The notes beneath the pieces were generated by a model that was not told the origin of the DNA, did not search any database, and worked only from the letters and a program-made list of their open reading frames with translations. Both the position numbers and the translations under genes were made by a program. Positions 16,768 to 24,885 of a stretch of DNA of 64,000 nt are shown here, piece by piece. The stretch lies in NCBI GenBank assembly GCA_051881615.1, contig JBJEQF010000024.1, forward strand, positions 1 through 64,000. Direction: 5' to 3'. Source of the DNA: CAMFTQ01 sp051881615 (GTDB lineage: Bacteria > Bacillota > Clostridia > Oscillospirales > Acutalibacteraceae). Position 1 is the first letter of the stretch, and each line of letters starts with the position of its first letter.

Positions 16768-16809
16768 CAAGCGACAGTTTTCGTGTAGAGAACTGTCGTT
16801 TGTTTTTTT
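16768..16809 (+). terminator. Terminator of tRNA-Leu(CAA)
   Basis: Arms CAAGCGACAGTT (16768-16779) and AACTGTCGTTTG (16791-16802) form a long hairpin that runs into T7. Confidence 0.85.
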
Positions 16810-16817
16810 GTTGTTTC

Positions 16818-17139
16818 GGCAGAGTGATATTTTCACTTTGTGAAAGTTATATTTATGACTTGCATAAGTGGTATTATATTCGCCGCAAAGCTGCCCAAAC
16901 GGCTATAACTCGGCGAAGTCGAAATATCACTGCAAAGCAATAAAACTTAGCGTAGGCGAATATAACTTAAAGTGATATTCTGCAAAAGGCAGAGTGATAT
17001 TTTCACTTCGTGAAAGTTATATTTATGCTTTGCATAAGTGATATTATATTCGCCGCAAAGCTGCCCAAAGGGCAATATCACTCGGCGAAGCCGAATATCA
17101 CTGCAAAACAATAAAACTTAGCGTAGGCGAATATAACTG
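16818..17139. repeat. Two tandem copies of a 170-bp modular palindromic repeat
   Basis: Copy 1 starts at 16818 and copy 2 at 16988; they are close to identical over about 150 bases (a few substitutions and one indel). Each copy is a chain of short hairpins (for example TTTCACTTCGTGAAA, TTATGCTTTGCATAA, a TTCGCCGCAAAGC... arm matched by GCGTAGGCGAA) separated by the recurring word AGTGATATT or its variants. No protein is encoded. The pattern suggests a repeat family that grows by duplication. Confidence 0.85.
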
Positions 17140-17171
17140 AAAAAGACGATTGCTTTTGCAATCGTCTTTTT
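17140..17171. terminator. Bidirectional terminator next to tRNA-Ser
   Basis: Perfect stem of 14 bp (AAAAAGACGATTGC / GCAATCGTCTTTTT) with TTTT loop; A-run on the left and T-run on the right make it work in both directions, ending the tRNA-Ser transcript. Confidence 0.85.
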
Positions 17172-17173
17172 CA

Positions 17174-17265
17174 TGGCGGAGGAGGGGGGATTTGAACCCC
17201 CGCGTCGGTGTTACCGACCTACCGGTGTTCGAAGCCGGACCCTTCAGCCGCTTGGGTACTCCTCC
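17174..17265 (-). tRNA. tRNA-Ser, anticodon CGA
   Basis: Minus strand folds as a class II tRNA: acceptor GGAGGAG/CTCCTCC, D-arm TACCCAAGCGGCTGAAGGG, anticodon loop TTCGAAC (anticodon CGA, with a C-A pair closing the stem), long variable arm GGTCGGTAACACCGACG-like, T-arm with GGTTCAAATCC, encoded CCA. Confidence 0.93.
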
Positions 17266-17284
17266 GAATATTTACAACAGCATT

Positions 17285-17313
17285 ATTTTACATTCTTTTT
17301 ATCAATATGTCAA
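17285..17313 (-). promoter_or_regulatory. Promoter of tRNA-Ser(CGA)
   Basis: Minus-strand TTGACA (17308-17313), 17-base spacer, TAAAAT (17285-17290), about 20 bases upstream of the tRNA. Confidence 0.85.
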
Positions 17314-17318
17314 CAAAA

Positions 17319-17366
17319 ATTTTTAATCATTTTAAAGGACATATTTTTAATCATTTTAAAGGACAT
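17319..17366. repeat. 24-bp tandem direct repeat, two copies
   Basis: Bases 17319-17342 and 17343-17366 are identical (start ATTTTTAATCA, end AAAGGACAT). They lie in AT-rich intergenic DNA between the divergent tRNA-Ser and hemW promoters. Confidence 0.85.
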
Positions 17367-17409
17367 AAATATCTCATAACATTATTTTCTCATAAAAAGT
17401 TAAAAGCAC

Positions 17410-17438
17410 TTGACATTTGTAATAAAATGTAGTATCAT
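17410..17438 (+). promoter_or_regulatory. Promoter of hemW
   Basis: TTGACA (17410-17415), 17-base spacer, TATCAT (17433-17438). It leaves a leader of about 120 bases. Confidence 0.75.
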
Positions 17439-17519
17439 CTATTAGTCGACAGAAGCAAACAGTATTTTGTCGGTGTTTAGTTAGCTTTTTTCCTATTTTT
17501 TCATATACCTTCCAAATTC

Positions 17520-17545
17520 GGGGCAGAAACGCAAGTTTCTGCCCC
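17520..17545 (+). promoter_or_regulatory. Strong hairpin in the hemW leader
   Basis: Perfect 11-bp stem GGGGCAGAAAC-GCAA-GTTTCTGCCCC ending 22 bases before the hemW start. There is no T-run right after it, so it may be a translation or RNA-stability element rather than a terminator. Confidence 0.5.
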
Positions 17546-17567
17546 ACCCCTTTATATGAGGTTAATT

Positions 17568-18668
17568 ATGAGCAACATCGGACTTTATATTCATATACCC
17601 TTTTGTAAACAAAAATGCCCGTACTGTGATTTTTTCAGTGTTTCTTCAAATCAAAGCGATTTTGACGACTACACAGAGATTTTGATTTCAAAAATAGAAG
17701 CCTTTTCACAACGGTACAGCCGAAAAGTTGTTGACACAATTTACTTTGGCGGAGGTACTCCGTCTTTAATCGGCGATAAAAACTTAGTAAAGATATTGAG
17801 TGCTGTAATAAAGAATTTTAAGGTTTCAAATCCCGAAGTCACTGTTGAGGTAAACCCCACTTCGCAGAATCTCATTGATTTCAGCAATCTGTATAAAAAC
17901 GGTTTTAACAGACTTTCTATAGGTCTGCAATCGGCAAATAAAGAGGAACAGATAATTCTCGGCAGAAGGCACAATACAAGCGATGTAATAAATACATTAT
18001 CACTTGTAAAAAAATCAGGGTTTACTAATATTTCTCTTGATTTAATGCTCGGTGTTCCTTATCAGACAAAGGAAAGCCTTATAAATTCAATCAACTTTTG
18101 CGTAGACAGCGGCGTAAGCCATATTTCCGCTTATATATTAAAGATAGAAGAAAATACTCCTTTTTACAAAAAAAGAAACGAAATTCCGTTTTACGATGAT
18201 GATTATCAAGCATACCTCTATGAGGTCTGCTGTGACGAGCTTATTAAAAACGGCTACAATCAGTATGAGATTTCAAATTTCAGCAAAAATGGATTTGAGA
18301 GCCGTCACAATCTTAAATACTGGAACTGTGATGAATATTTAGGCTTAGGGCCGTCAGCTCATTCCTTTATTAACGGTAAACGCTTTTACTATTCAAGAAG
18401 CTTTGACGATTTTAAAAATGACGTAATTCATAATGACGGTGCAGGCGGAACAGAGGAAGAATATATAATGCTTCGCCTTAGACTGTCTGACGGAATAAAT
18501 TTTGATGATTACAAAAAGCGTTTTAACAAGACGTTTTTAAAAAGCATCTTAAACAAGGCTGAAAAGTACGAAAACGCAGGCTTTCTTACAATTACCGATA
18601 AAAATATAGCTTTAACAAGAAAAGGCTTTTTGCTTTCAAATTCTGTTATTTCCGATTTACTTTTCTGA
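17568..18668 (+). CDS. hemW: Radical SAM heme chaperone HemW (coproporphyrinogen III oxidase-like)
   Basis: 366 residues. Radical SAM cysteine motif C-K-Q-K-C-P-Y-C-D near residue 14, YFGGGTPS, and the HemW signature H-N-L-K-Y-W (about residue 250) that distinguishes heme chaperones from true HemN. It inserts heme into respiratory or other hemoproteins. ATG 17568 fits TGAGGT as ribosome site; ATG 17556 is also in frame. No heme biosynthesis gene is nearby. Confidence 0.92.
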   Translation: MSNIGLYIHIPFCKQKCPYCDFFSVSSNQSDFDDYTEILISKIEAFSQRYSRKVVDTIYFGGGTPSLIGDKNLVKILSAVIKNFKVSNPEVTVEVNPTSQNLIDFSNLYKNGFNRLSIGLQSANKEEQIILGRRHNTSDVINTLSLVKKSGFTNISLDLMLGVPYQTKESLINSINFCVDSGVSHISAYILKIEENTPFYKKRNEIPFYDDDYQAYLYEVCCDELIKNGYNQYEISNFSKNGFESRHNLKYWNCDEYLGLGPSAHSFINGKRFYYSRSFDDFKNDVIHNDGAGGTEEEYIMLRLRLSDGINFDDYKKRFNKTFLKSILNKAEKYENAGFLTITDKNIALTRKGFLLSNSVISDLLF

Positions 18669-18704
18669 TTTTTCTGCAAATTGCTCTCACTTTTTGCAAA
18701 AGCA

Positions 18705-18733
18705 TTGACACTTAATAGGATATGTGATAAAAT
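18705..18733 (+). promoter_or_regulatory. Promoter of the speA leader / ncRNA
   Basis: TTGACA (18705-18710), 17-base spacer, TAAAAT (18728-18733). It would start RNA near 18740. Confidence 0.85.
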
Positions 18734-18739
18734 CAACAG

Positions 18740-19040
18740 TAGTTTATAAGAGAGATTGTATCTCTGTTATGAAAAAAGACCAATCCGTTTTTACGGATAT
18801 GCCCTACGGACAGGCGGTCGGTTGCCGGGCGGTTTTAATCCGCATTATTGATTGAGTTAGAAGCTCAAATTTTATAAGCTGATTACTTTATAATCATTAT
18901 CATCTTGTGAAACGGTCAATAAGAGCAGCAACCTTACTTGCTGAAACAACTCTGATATGGGCGATGCGAATATATTTTCATAATTGTATCGTATGATTTT
19001 TACTGTGAGCAGATGGTATTATAAACCATCTGCTTTTTTA
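18740..19040 (+). ncRNA. Structured 300-nt leader or independent ncRNA upstream of the polyamine operon (unidentified)
   Basis: Bounded by a clear promoter and an intrinsic terminator (stem GCAGATGG 19009-19016 / CCATCTGC 19026-19033, then T6). It encodes no protein but has several helices: AGAGAT/ATCTCT, ATCCGT/ACGGAT, GCGG/CCGC, TTGAG/CTCAA, CAGCAA/TTGCTG. The 5' end (GTTTATAA, 18742-18749) is complementary to the terminator loop region (TTATAAAC, 19019-19026), so the ends can pair or the terminator can be opened. It may be a riboswitch-like attenuator for speA (start 19069) or a free small RNA. I do not recognise it as a known class. Confidence 0.7.
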
Positions 19041-19068
19041 TATTTTGTCAGAACACTGAGGAATTGCT

Positions 19069-20520
19069 ATGAATAAATTAAGTCAGGAAAACGCACCTAT
19101 ACTTGAGGCGCTTGAAAAATTTAAGAGAAGGCGAGTTGTACCGTTTGACGTTCCCGGTCACAAAAGGGGCAGAGGAAACCCTGAGCTTGTGGGACTGTTA
19201 GGTGAAAAATGCGTAGGACTTGATGTCAACAGTATGAAGCCGCTTGACAATCTGTGCAACCCTGTGTCGGTTATTCGTCAGGCTGAGGAGCTTGCGGCAG
19301 AAGCTTTCGGCGCAGAACACGCTTTCTTAATGGTAGGCGGTACTACAAGCGCAGTTCAGAGTATGGTGCTGTCTGTCTGCAAGGCTGGGGATAAGATAAT
19401 ATTGCCGAGAAATGTGCATAAAAGCGTTATCAACGCACTTATTCTGTGCGGTGCAATCCCTGTTTATATAAGCCCTGTAATTCACTCTGTAATCGGTATT
19501 GCACTCGGTATGGAGGTTGAGTCTATCGAAAAGTCGATAGAAGAAAACCCGGACGCTGTTGCGGTGCTTATTAACAATCCGACCTACTACGGTATTTGCT
19601 CAAATCTTACAAGAATAACAGAAATTGCCCACGCTCACGGTATGAAAATGCTCGTTGATGAGGCGCACGGTACTCATCTTTACTTCGGAGATAACCTGCC
19701 TGTAAACGCTATGAAAGCAGGCGCAGATATGGCGGCTGTTTCTATGCACAAATCGGGAGGAAGTCTGACTCAAAGCTCAATTCTGCTTACAAATAACGGA
19801 ATATCGCAAGGTCATGTCAGACAGATAATTAACCTTACACAAACAACAAGTGCGTCCTATCTTTTGCTTTCAAGCCTTGACATTTCCCGCAGAAATTTAG
19901 CGCTTCGAGGACGTGAATCCTTTGCAAAGGTTGTCGAGATGGCAGAATATGCAAGAGATGAAATTAACTCTATCGGCGGCTATTACGCATACGGCAGAGA
20001 GCTTATAGACGGTAAAAGTGTTTACGACTTTGACGTTACAAAGCTGTGCGTATATACAAAGGGAATAGGTCTTACAGGTATTGAGGTTTACGATTTATTA
20101 AGAGATGAGTACGATATTCAGATTGAATTCGGCGACATCGGAAATATTCTTGCATACATCTCAATCGGCGACAGACTGCGTGATATTGAACGTCTTGTAG
20201 GTGCGCTTGAGGATATAAAACGATTATATGAGGGCAGTGCAGGAGAAATTGCGTTCGGCGACTTTGTTCAGCCGACTATTGTATATTCACCCCGTCAGTC
20301 GTTTTATGCAGAAAAGGAATCACTTCCGCTTGAAAACACGGCAGGCAGAATTTGCGGAGAATTTGTAATGTGCTATCCGCCGGGAATACCGATTTTAGCA
20401 CCGGGCGAGCTTGTTACAAAAGAGATTATAGATCATATTTTATATTCACGTGAAAAAGGCTGTTCCTTACAGGGTGCAAGCGATCCTTTGGTAAATCAGC
20501 TTCAGGTGATAAAGGAGTAA
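19069..20520 (+). CDS. speA: Arginine decarboxylase (Orn/Lys/Arg decarboxylase class I, SpeA-type)
   Basis: 483 residues, fold type I PLP enzyme: P-F-D-V-P-G-H-K-R-G near residue 25, GGTTSAVQSM (PLP phosphate site), VDEAHGTH, and the PLP lysine in S-M-H-K-S-G-G-S-L-T-Q. Size and motifs match Bacillus SpeA. The presence of agmatine deiminase and carbamoylputrescine amidase in the same operon shows that agmatine is the product. First gene of a six-gene operon behind a structured leader; speE follows after 6 bases. Confidence 0.93.
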   Translation: MNKLSQENAPILEALEKFKRRRVVPFDVPGHKRGRGNPELVGLLGEKCVGLDVNSMKPLDNLCNPVSVIRQAEELAAEAFGAEHAFLMVGGTTSAVQSMVLSVCKAGDKIILPRNVHKSVINALILCGAIPVYISPVIHSVIGIALGMEVESIEKSIEENPDAVAVLINNPTYYGICSNLTRITEIAHAHGMKMLVDEAHGTHLYFGDNLPVNAMKAGADMAAVSMHKSGGSLTQSSILLTNNGISQGHVRQIINLTQTTSASYLLLSSLDISRRNLALRGRESFAKVVEMAEYARDEINSIGGYYAYGRELIDGKSVYDFDVTKLCVYTKGIGLTGIEVYDLLRDEYDIQIEFGDIGNILAYISIGDRLRDIERLVGALEDIKRLYEGSAGEIAFGDFVQPTIVYSPRQSFYAEKESLPLENTAGRICGEFVMCYPPGIPILAPGELVTKEIIDHILYSREKGCSLQGASDPLVNQLQVIKE

Positions 20521-20526
20521 CAAAAA

Positions 20527-21396
20527 ATGAGCTATGATATGGATATTTGGTTTTCTGAAAATCATACTGATAATGTGAAGATGAATATACGTGTAGATAA
20601 ACAACTCTGCTCTGTTCAAAGCGAGTATCAGCGTATTGACGTTTTTCAGTCGCCAGAGTTCGGCAGATTTCTGACATCTGACGGTGACGTGATTTTCTCC
20701 GAAGCCGACGAATTTATATACAACGAAATGGTAACGCACGTTCCTATGGCTGTGCATCCGAATGTTAAAAAGGTGCTTATAATAGGCGGCGGTGACGGCG
20801 GTGTGGCACGTGAGTTCACAGCTTATCCCGAAATTGAAGAAATTGACGTTGTAGAGCCTGACGAAGAATTTGTTGAGGTTTGCAGAAAGTATTTTCCCGA
20901 AGCCGCAAAGGGCTTTGAGGATAAGCGTGTTCAGGTGATTTATCAGGACGGACTGCGTTTTCTGCGCGGAAGAAAAAGCGAATACGACATCATAATAAAC
21001 GATTCCACCGACCCCTTAGGTCATACAGAGGGACTTTTTACAAAGGAATTTTACGGTAGCTGCTTCAAGGCGCTAAAGGATGACGGCATAATGGTGTATC
21101 AGCACGGAAGTCCGTTCTTTGACGAGGACGAGGACGCTTTTCGTTCAATGCACAGAAAGGTTTACCGTTCTTTTCCGATAAGCCGAGTATATCAAGCGCA
21201 TATTCCGACCTGTCCGTCAGGCTACTGGATGTTCGGCTTTGCGTCAAAGAAATATCACCCCACACAGGATTTTGACCCGAAACGCTGGAAAAAGCGAAAT
21301 ATAAAAACGTGGTACTACACACCAAATCTGCATTTCGGAGCATTTATGCTCCCGAGATACGTACAGGATTTATTAGAAGAAGAGGAGAATTCATAA
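20527..21396 (+). CDS. speE: Spermidine synthase-like aminopropyltransferase
   Basis: 289 residues. SAM-methyltransferase-like fold with I-G-G-G-D-G-G (residues 84-90), a V-E-P-D acidic strand end, Y-Q-D-G-L and N-D-S-T-D-P near the catalytic aspartates. The enzyme transfers aminopropyl from decarboxylated SAM to putrescine. No SAM decarboxylase (speD) gene is in the window, and the operon also encodes the alternative carboxyspermidine pathway, so its in vivo substrate is uncertain. Stop overlaps the next start (TAATG). Confidence 0.9.
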   Translation: MSYDMDIWFSENHTDNVKMNIRVDKQLCSVQSEYQRIDVFQSPEFGRFLTSDGDVIFSEADEFIYNEMVTHVPMAVHPNVKKVLIIGGGDGGVAREFTAYPEIEEIDVVEPDEEFVEVCRKYFPEAAKGFEDKRVQVIYQDGLRFLRGRKSEYDIIINDSTDPLGHTEGLFTKEFYGSCFKALKDDGIMVYQHGSPFFDEDEDAFRSMHRKVYRSFPISRVYQAHIPTCPSGYWMFGFASKKYHPTQDFDPKRWKKRNIKTWYYTPNLHFGAFMLPRYVQDLLEEEENS

Positions 21397-22655
21397 TGGC
21401 AAAATTACTTATTATAGGCTGCGGCGGAGTTGCCTCTGTTGCTGTTCATAAATGCTGTCAGAACAGCGAGGTTTTCACAGATATTATGATAGCAAGCCGC
21501 ACTGTTTCTAAATGTGACGCATTAAAGGCAAAGCTTGAAAACACGACAAAGACAAACATCACAACTGCTCGGATTGACGCTGACGATGTTAACGCACTTA
21601 CAGAGCTTATAAAATCCTACGCACCTGATGCAGTACTTAATGTTGCACTGCCGTATCAGGATTTAACAATTATGGACGCTTGCCTTGCCGCAGGTGTAGA
21701 CTATATCGACACAGCAAATTACGAGGCAGAAAACACAGACGACCCAAAATGGAGAGAAATCTATGAGGCTCGCTGTAAAGAAAAGGGCTTTACAGCTTAT
21801 TTTGACTATTCATGGCAGTGGGCGTATAAAGAAAAATTTGAAAAGGCAGGTCTTACCGCACTTTTAGGCACAGGCTTTGACCCCGGTGTAACAAGCGTTT
21901 TTTCAGCATATGCCTTAAAGCATTATTTTGACGAAATCCACACTATTGATATTCTTGACTGCAACGGCGGCGACCACGGCTACCCGTTTGCAACAAACTT
22001 TAACCCCGAAATCAATCTGCGTGAGGTATCTGCAAACGGCAGCTACTGGGAAAACGGCAAGTGGATTGAAACAAAGCCTATGGAAATCAAGCGTGTTTAC
22101 AACTTCCCACAGGTAGGCGAAAAGGATATGTATCTGCTCCACCACGAGGAAATCGAGTCGCTTGCAAAGAATATCCCCGGTGTTAAAAGAATCCGTTTCT
22201 TTATGACGTTTGGCAACAGCTATTTAACTCATATGAAATGTCTTGAAAATGTAGGTATGCTTTCAACCTCTCCGATTGAATTTGAGGGTAAGCAAATCGT
22301 TCCTATTCAGTTCTTAAAGGCTCTGTTGCCCGACCCTGCTTCCTTAGGTCCTCGCACAGTCGGCAAAACAAATATCGGCTGTATCTTCACAGGTGTTAAG
22401 GACGGCAAGGAAAAAACAATTTATATCTATAATGTGTGTGACCATCAACAGTGCTACAAAGAGGTTGAAAGTCAGGCTGTAAGCTACACAACAGGTGTTC
22501 CTGCTATGATAGGCTCAATGCTTGTAGTAAACGGACAGTGGAAAAAGCCGGGCGTGTTTAACGTAGAAGAATTTGATCCCGATCCATATATGGAAGCATT
22601 GAACAAGTGGGGACTTCCTTGGGTAGTTGACGAAAACCCACAGACGGTGGAATGA
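21396..22655 (+). CDS. Carboxynorspermidine/carboxyspermidine dehydrogenase (saccharopine dehydrogenase family)
   Basis: 419 residues. N-terminal Rossmann motif LLIIGCGGVASVAVHK, A-S-R-T, and the family segments Y-I-D-T-A-N-Y-E and G-F-D-P-G-V. Located directly before carboxynorspermidine decarboxylase, the combination identifies it as the enzyme that condenses aspartate semialdehyde with a diamine (putrescine gives carboxyspermidine) using NADPH. ATG 21396 overlaps the speE stop; the frame is open farther upstream but that is speE coding sequence. Confidence 0.92.
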   Translation: MAKLLIIGCGGVASVAVHKCCQNSEVFTDIMIASRTVSKCDALKAKLENTTKTNITTARIDADDVNALTELIKSYAPDAVLNVALPYQDLTIMDACLAAGVDYIDTANYEAENTDDPKWREIYEARCKEKGFTAYFDYSWQWAYKEKFEKAGLTALLGTGFDPGVTSVFSAYALKHYFDEIHTIDILDCNGGDHGYPFATNFNPEINLREVSANGSYWENGKWIETKPMEIKRVYNFPQVGEKDMYLLHHEEIESLAKNIPGVKRIRFFMTFGNSYLTHMKCLENVGMLSTSPIEFEGKQIVPIQFLKALLPDPASLGPRTVGKTNIGCIFTGVKDGKEKTIYIYNVCDHQQCYKEVESQAVSYTTGVPAMIGSMLVVNGQWKKPGVFNVEEFDPDPYMEALNKWGLPWVVDENPQTVE

Positions 22656-23779
22656 TGAAATTTGACAGTTTAAAAACTCCCTGCTATGTAATTGACGAGG
22701 GTAAGCTAAAAGACAATCTGCAAATATTAAGCGAGGTTGAAAAAGCGGCAGGCTGTAAAATACTTCTGGCGCAAAAGGCTTTTTCTGCATTTTGCACTTA
22801 TCCGTTGATAGGAAAATATATTTCAGGCACTACGGCAAGCGGTTTGTTTGAGGCAAAGCTTGGCAGGGAAGAGATGAACAAGGAAAATCACGTGTTTTCT
22901 CCTGCATATAAGGATGAGGAATTTGACGAAATAGCTGATTTGTGCGACCATATTGTGTTCAACTCCTTTTCACAGCTTAGCAAATACAAGGCTCGCTGTA
23001 AGGGCAAAAGCATAGGAATAAGAATAAATCCCGAATGCTCAACTCAGGGCGACCACGCAATTTACGACCCCTGCGCACCCGGCAGCAGACTTGGCGTTAC
23101 TGCCGATAATTTTGATGAAGAGCTTTTTGCATATGCTGACGGAATACATTTTCACACGCTTTGCGAGCAAAATTCAGACGACCTCGAAACAACGCTTAAT
23201 GCTGTAGAAGAAAAGTTCGGTAAATATCTGCACAAGGCAAAGTGGCTTAATATGGGCGGAGGTCATCATATAACACGAAGCGATTATGATATTGACAGAC
23301 TAATCCGCTGCATAAAGCGTGTAAAAGAAAAATATAATGTAGAGGTTTATCTTGAACCCGGCGAAGCGGTTGCGTTAAACGCAGGCTATCTTGTGACAAC
23401 TGTGCTTGATGTTGTAGAAAACAGCGGTATAAAAACACTGATTCTTGACGCATCGGCCGCCTGTCATATGCCTGATGTGCTTGAAATGCCATACAGACCA
23501 CCACTTAGAAATTCAGGCTTACCTAATGAGAAAAAATACACCTACAGGCTTTCCTCTTTCACCTGTCTTGCAGGCGATATAATCGGCGACTACTCGTTTG
23601 ATAATGAAATCAGTATAGGCGACAAGCTTGTTTTTGAGGATATGGCGATTTATTCTATGGTGAAAAACAACACCTTTAACGGAATTCCTTTACCCTCTAT
23701 CGCTTTGATGGATGAAAATAGGGATTGCAGGATAGTTAAAGAATTTAGCTACAACGATTTTAAGGGACGGCTTTCTTAA
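22655..23779 (+). CDS. nspC: Carboxynorspermidine/carboxyspermidine decarboxylase
   Basis: 374 residues, fold type III PLP decarboxylase related to DapDC. The PLP lysine is in L-L-A-Q-K-A-F-S, H-T-L-C-E-Q-N contributes to the active site, a conserved glycine-rich M-G-G-G-H-H-I-T follows, and the second-subunit cysteine region is A-G-D-I-I-G-D-Y. Removes the carboxyl from carboxyspermidine to give spermidine. Two adjacent ATGs (22652, 22655) overlap the previous stop; the second fits GGTGG better. Confidence 0.93.
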   Translation: MKFDSLKTPCYVIDEGKLKDNLQILSEVEKAAGCKILLAQKAFSAFCTYPLIGKYISGTTASGLFEAKLGREEMNKENHVFSPAYKDEEFDEIADLCDHIVFNSFSQLSKYKARCKGKSIGIRINPECSTQGDHAIYDPCAPGSRLGVTADNFDEELFAYADGIHFHTLCEQNSDDLETTLNAVEEKFGKYLHKAKWLNMGGGHHITRSDYDIDRLIRCIKRVKEKYNVEVYLEPGEAVALNAGYLVTTVLDVVENSGIKTLILDASAACHMPDVLEMPYRPPLRNSGLPNEKKYTYRLSSFTCLAGDIIGDYSFDNEISIGDKLVFEDMAIYSMVKNNTFNGIPLPSIALMDENRDCRIVKEFSYNDFKGRLS

Positions 23780-23780
23780 T

Positions 23781-24881
23781 ATGAAAATTGAAAATTCAAC
23801 TCCGAAAAAAGACGGATTTTTTATGCCGTCGGAATATTCACCGCACAGCGGTACTGTTATGATCTGGCCTGTCAGACCCGGTAGTTGGCCTTACGGCGGA
23901 AAAGCAGGACAGATAGCATTCTGCGAGGTAGCAGACGCTATTGCACAGAGCGAGCCTGTGTTTATGCTGACCTCAAAAGAAAACTCGGATATAGCAAAAA
24001 AGGCGCTCTCTGACAAGGTAACGGTGCTTGAAATTGATTCAGATGACGCTTGGGCAAGAGATGTCTGCCCGACCTTTGTAATAAACGGCAAGGGCAACGT
24101 GCGTGGCATTGACTGGGCGTTTAATGCCTGGGGCGGCGAATATGACGGTCTTTACAAAAGCTGGAGGCTTGACGACCTTGTGGCTTCTAAATTCTGCACC
24201 GCTTTGAATTTTGATTTTTACGATGCACACCCGTTTGTTCTTGAGGGCGGAGCAATTCACTCTGACGGCGAGGGTACCGTTATGGTGACAGAAGCCTGCC
24301 TTCTGAGCAAGGGCAGAAATCCTGATTTATCAAAGGAGCAGATTGAAGAAAAGCTAAAAGAATACCTTGGTGCAAAAAAGGTAGTATGGCTGCCCTGCGG
24401 AATTTACAACGATGAAACAAACGAGCATATCGACAATATATGCGCCTTTACAGCACCGGCTACCGTTGTGCTTGCGTGGACTGATGATGAAAACGACCCG
24501 CAGTACGATATGAGCAAAAGATGTTTTGAAGCACTTCAAAATCAGACTGACGCAAAAGGCAGACGCTTTGACATTTACAAGCTGCCGATACCGAGCAAGC
24601 CTATCTGCATAACAAAAGAGGATTTAAACGGCTTTATTTTTGAAGAGGGCGAGGACACAAGAGAGGTCGGTGAACGTCTTGCCGCAAGCTATGTTAATTT
24701 CTACATTTCTAACGGCGGAGTTATCGTTCCGCAGTTCGGGGACGAAAACGATGCAAAAGCAGTTGAAATTCTGCAAGGACTATTCCCTGGCAGAACTGTT
24801 TATCCGATAAAAGCAAGAGATATTCTTGTCGGCGGAGGAAACATTCACTGTATAACACAGCAAATACCAAAGGGTGATTGA
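23781..24881 (+). CDS. aguA: Agmatine deiminase
   Basis: 366 residues, the usual length. Family motifs: P-S-E-Y near residue 15, M-I-W-P, W-A-R-D (substrate Asp), L-E-G-G-A-I-H-S-D-G, N-E-H-I-D-N and the C-terminal catalytic cysteine in G-G-G-N-I-H-C-I-T-Q-Q. Converts agmatine to N-carbamoylputrescine and ammonia. One base separates it from nspC, and aguB follows immediately. Confidence 0.96.
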   Translation: MKIENSTPKKDGFFMPSEYSPHSGTVMIWPVRPGSWPYGGKAGQIAFCEVADAIAQSEPVFMLTSKENSDIAKKALSDKVTVLEIDSDDAWARDVCPTFVINGKGNVRGIDWAFNAWGGEYDGLYKSWRLDDLVASKFCTALNFDFYDAHPFVLEGGAIHSDGEGTVMVTEACLLSKGRNPDLSKEQIEEKLKEYLGAKKVVWLPCGIYNDETNEHIDNICAFTAPATVVLAWTDDENDPQYDMSKRCFEALQNQTDAKGRRFDIYKLPIPSKPICITKEDLNGFIFEEGEDTREVGERLAASYVNFYISNGGVIVPQFGDENDAKAVEILQGLFPGRTVYPIKARDILVGGGNIHCITQQIPKGD

Positions 24882-24885
24882 AATT

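Noticed and set aside
17319..17366. Possible CRISPR array
   Set aside because: Two adjacent 24-bp copies without spacers; no cas genes.
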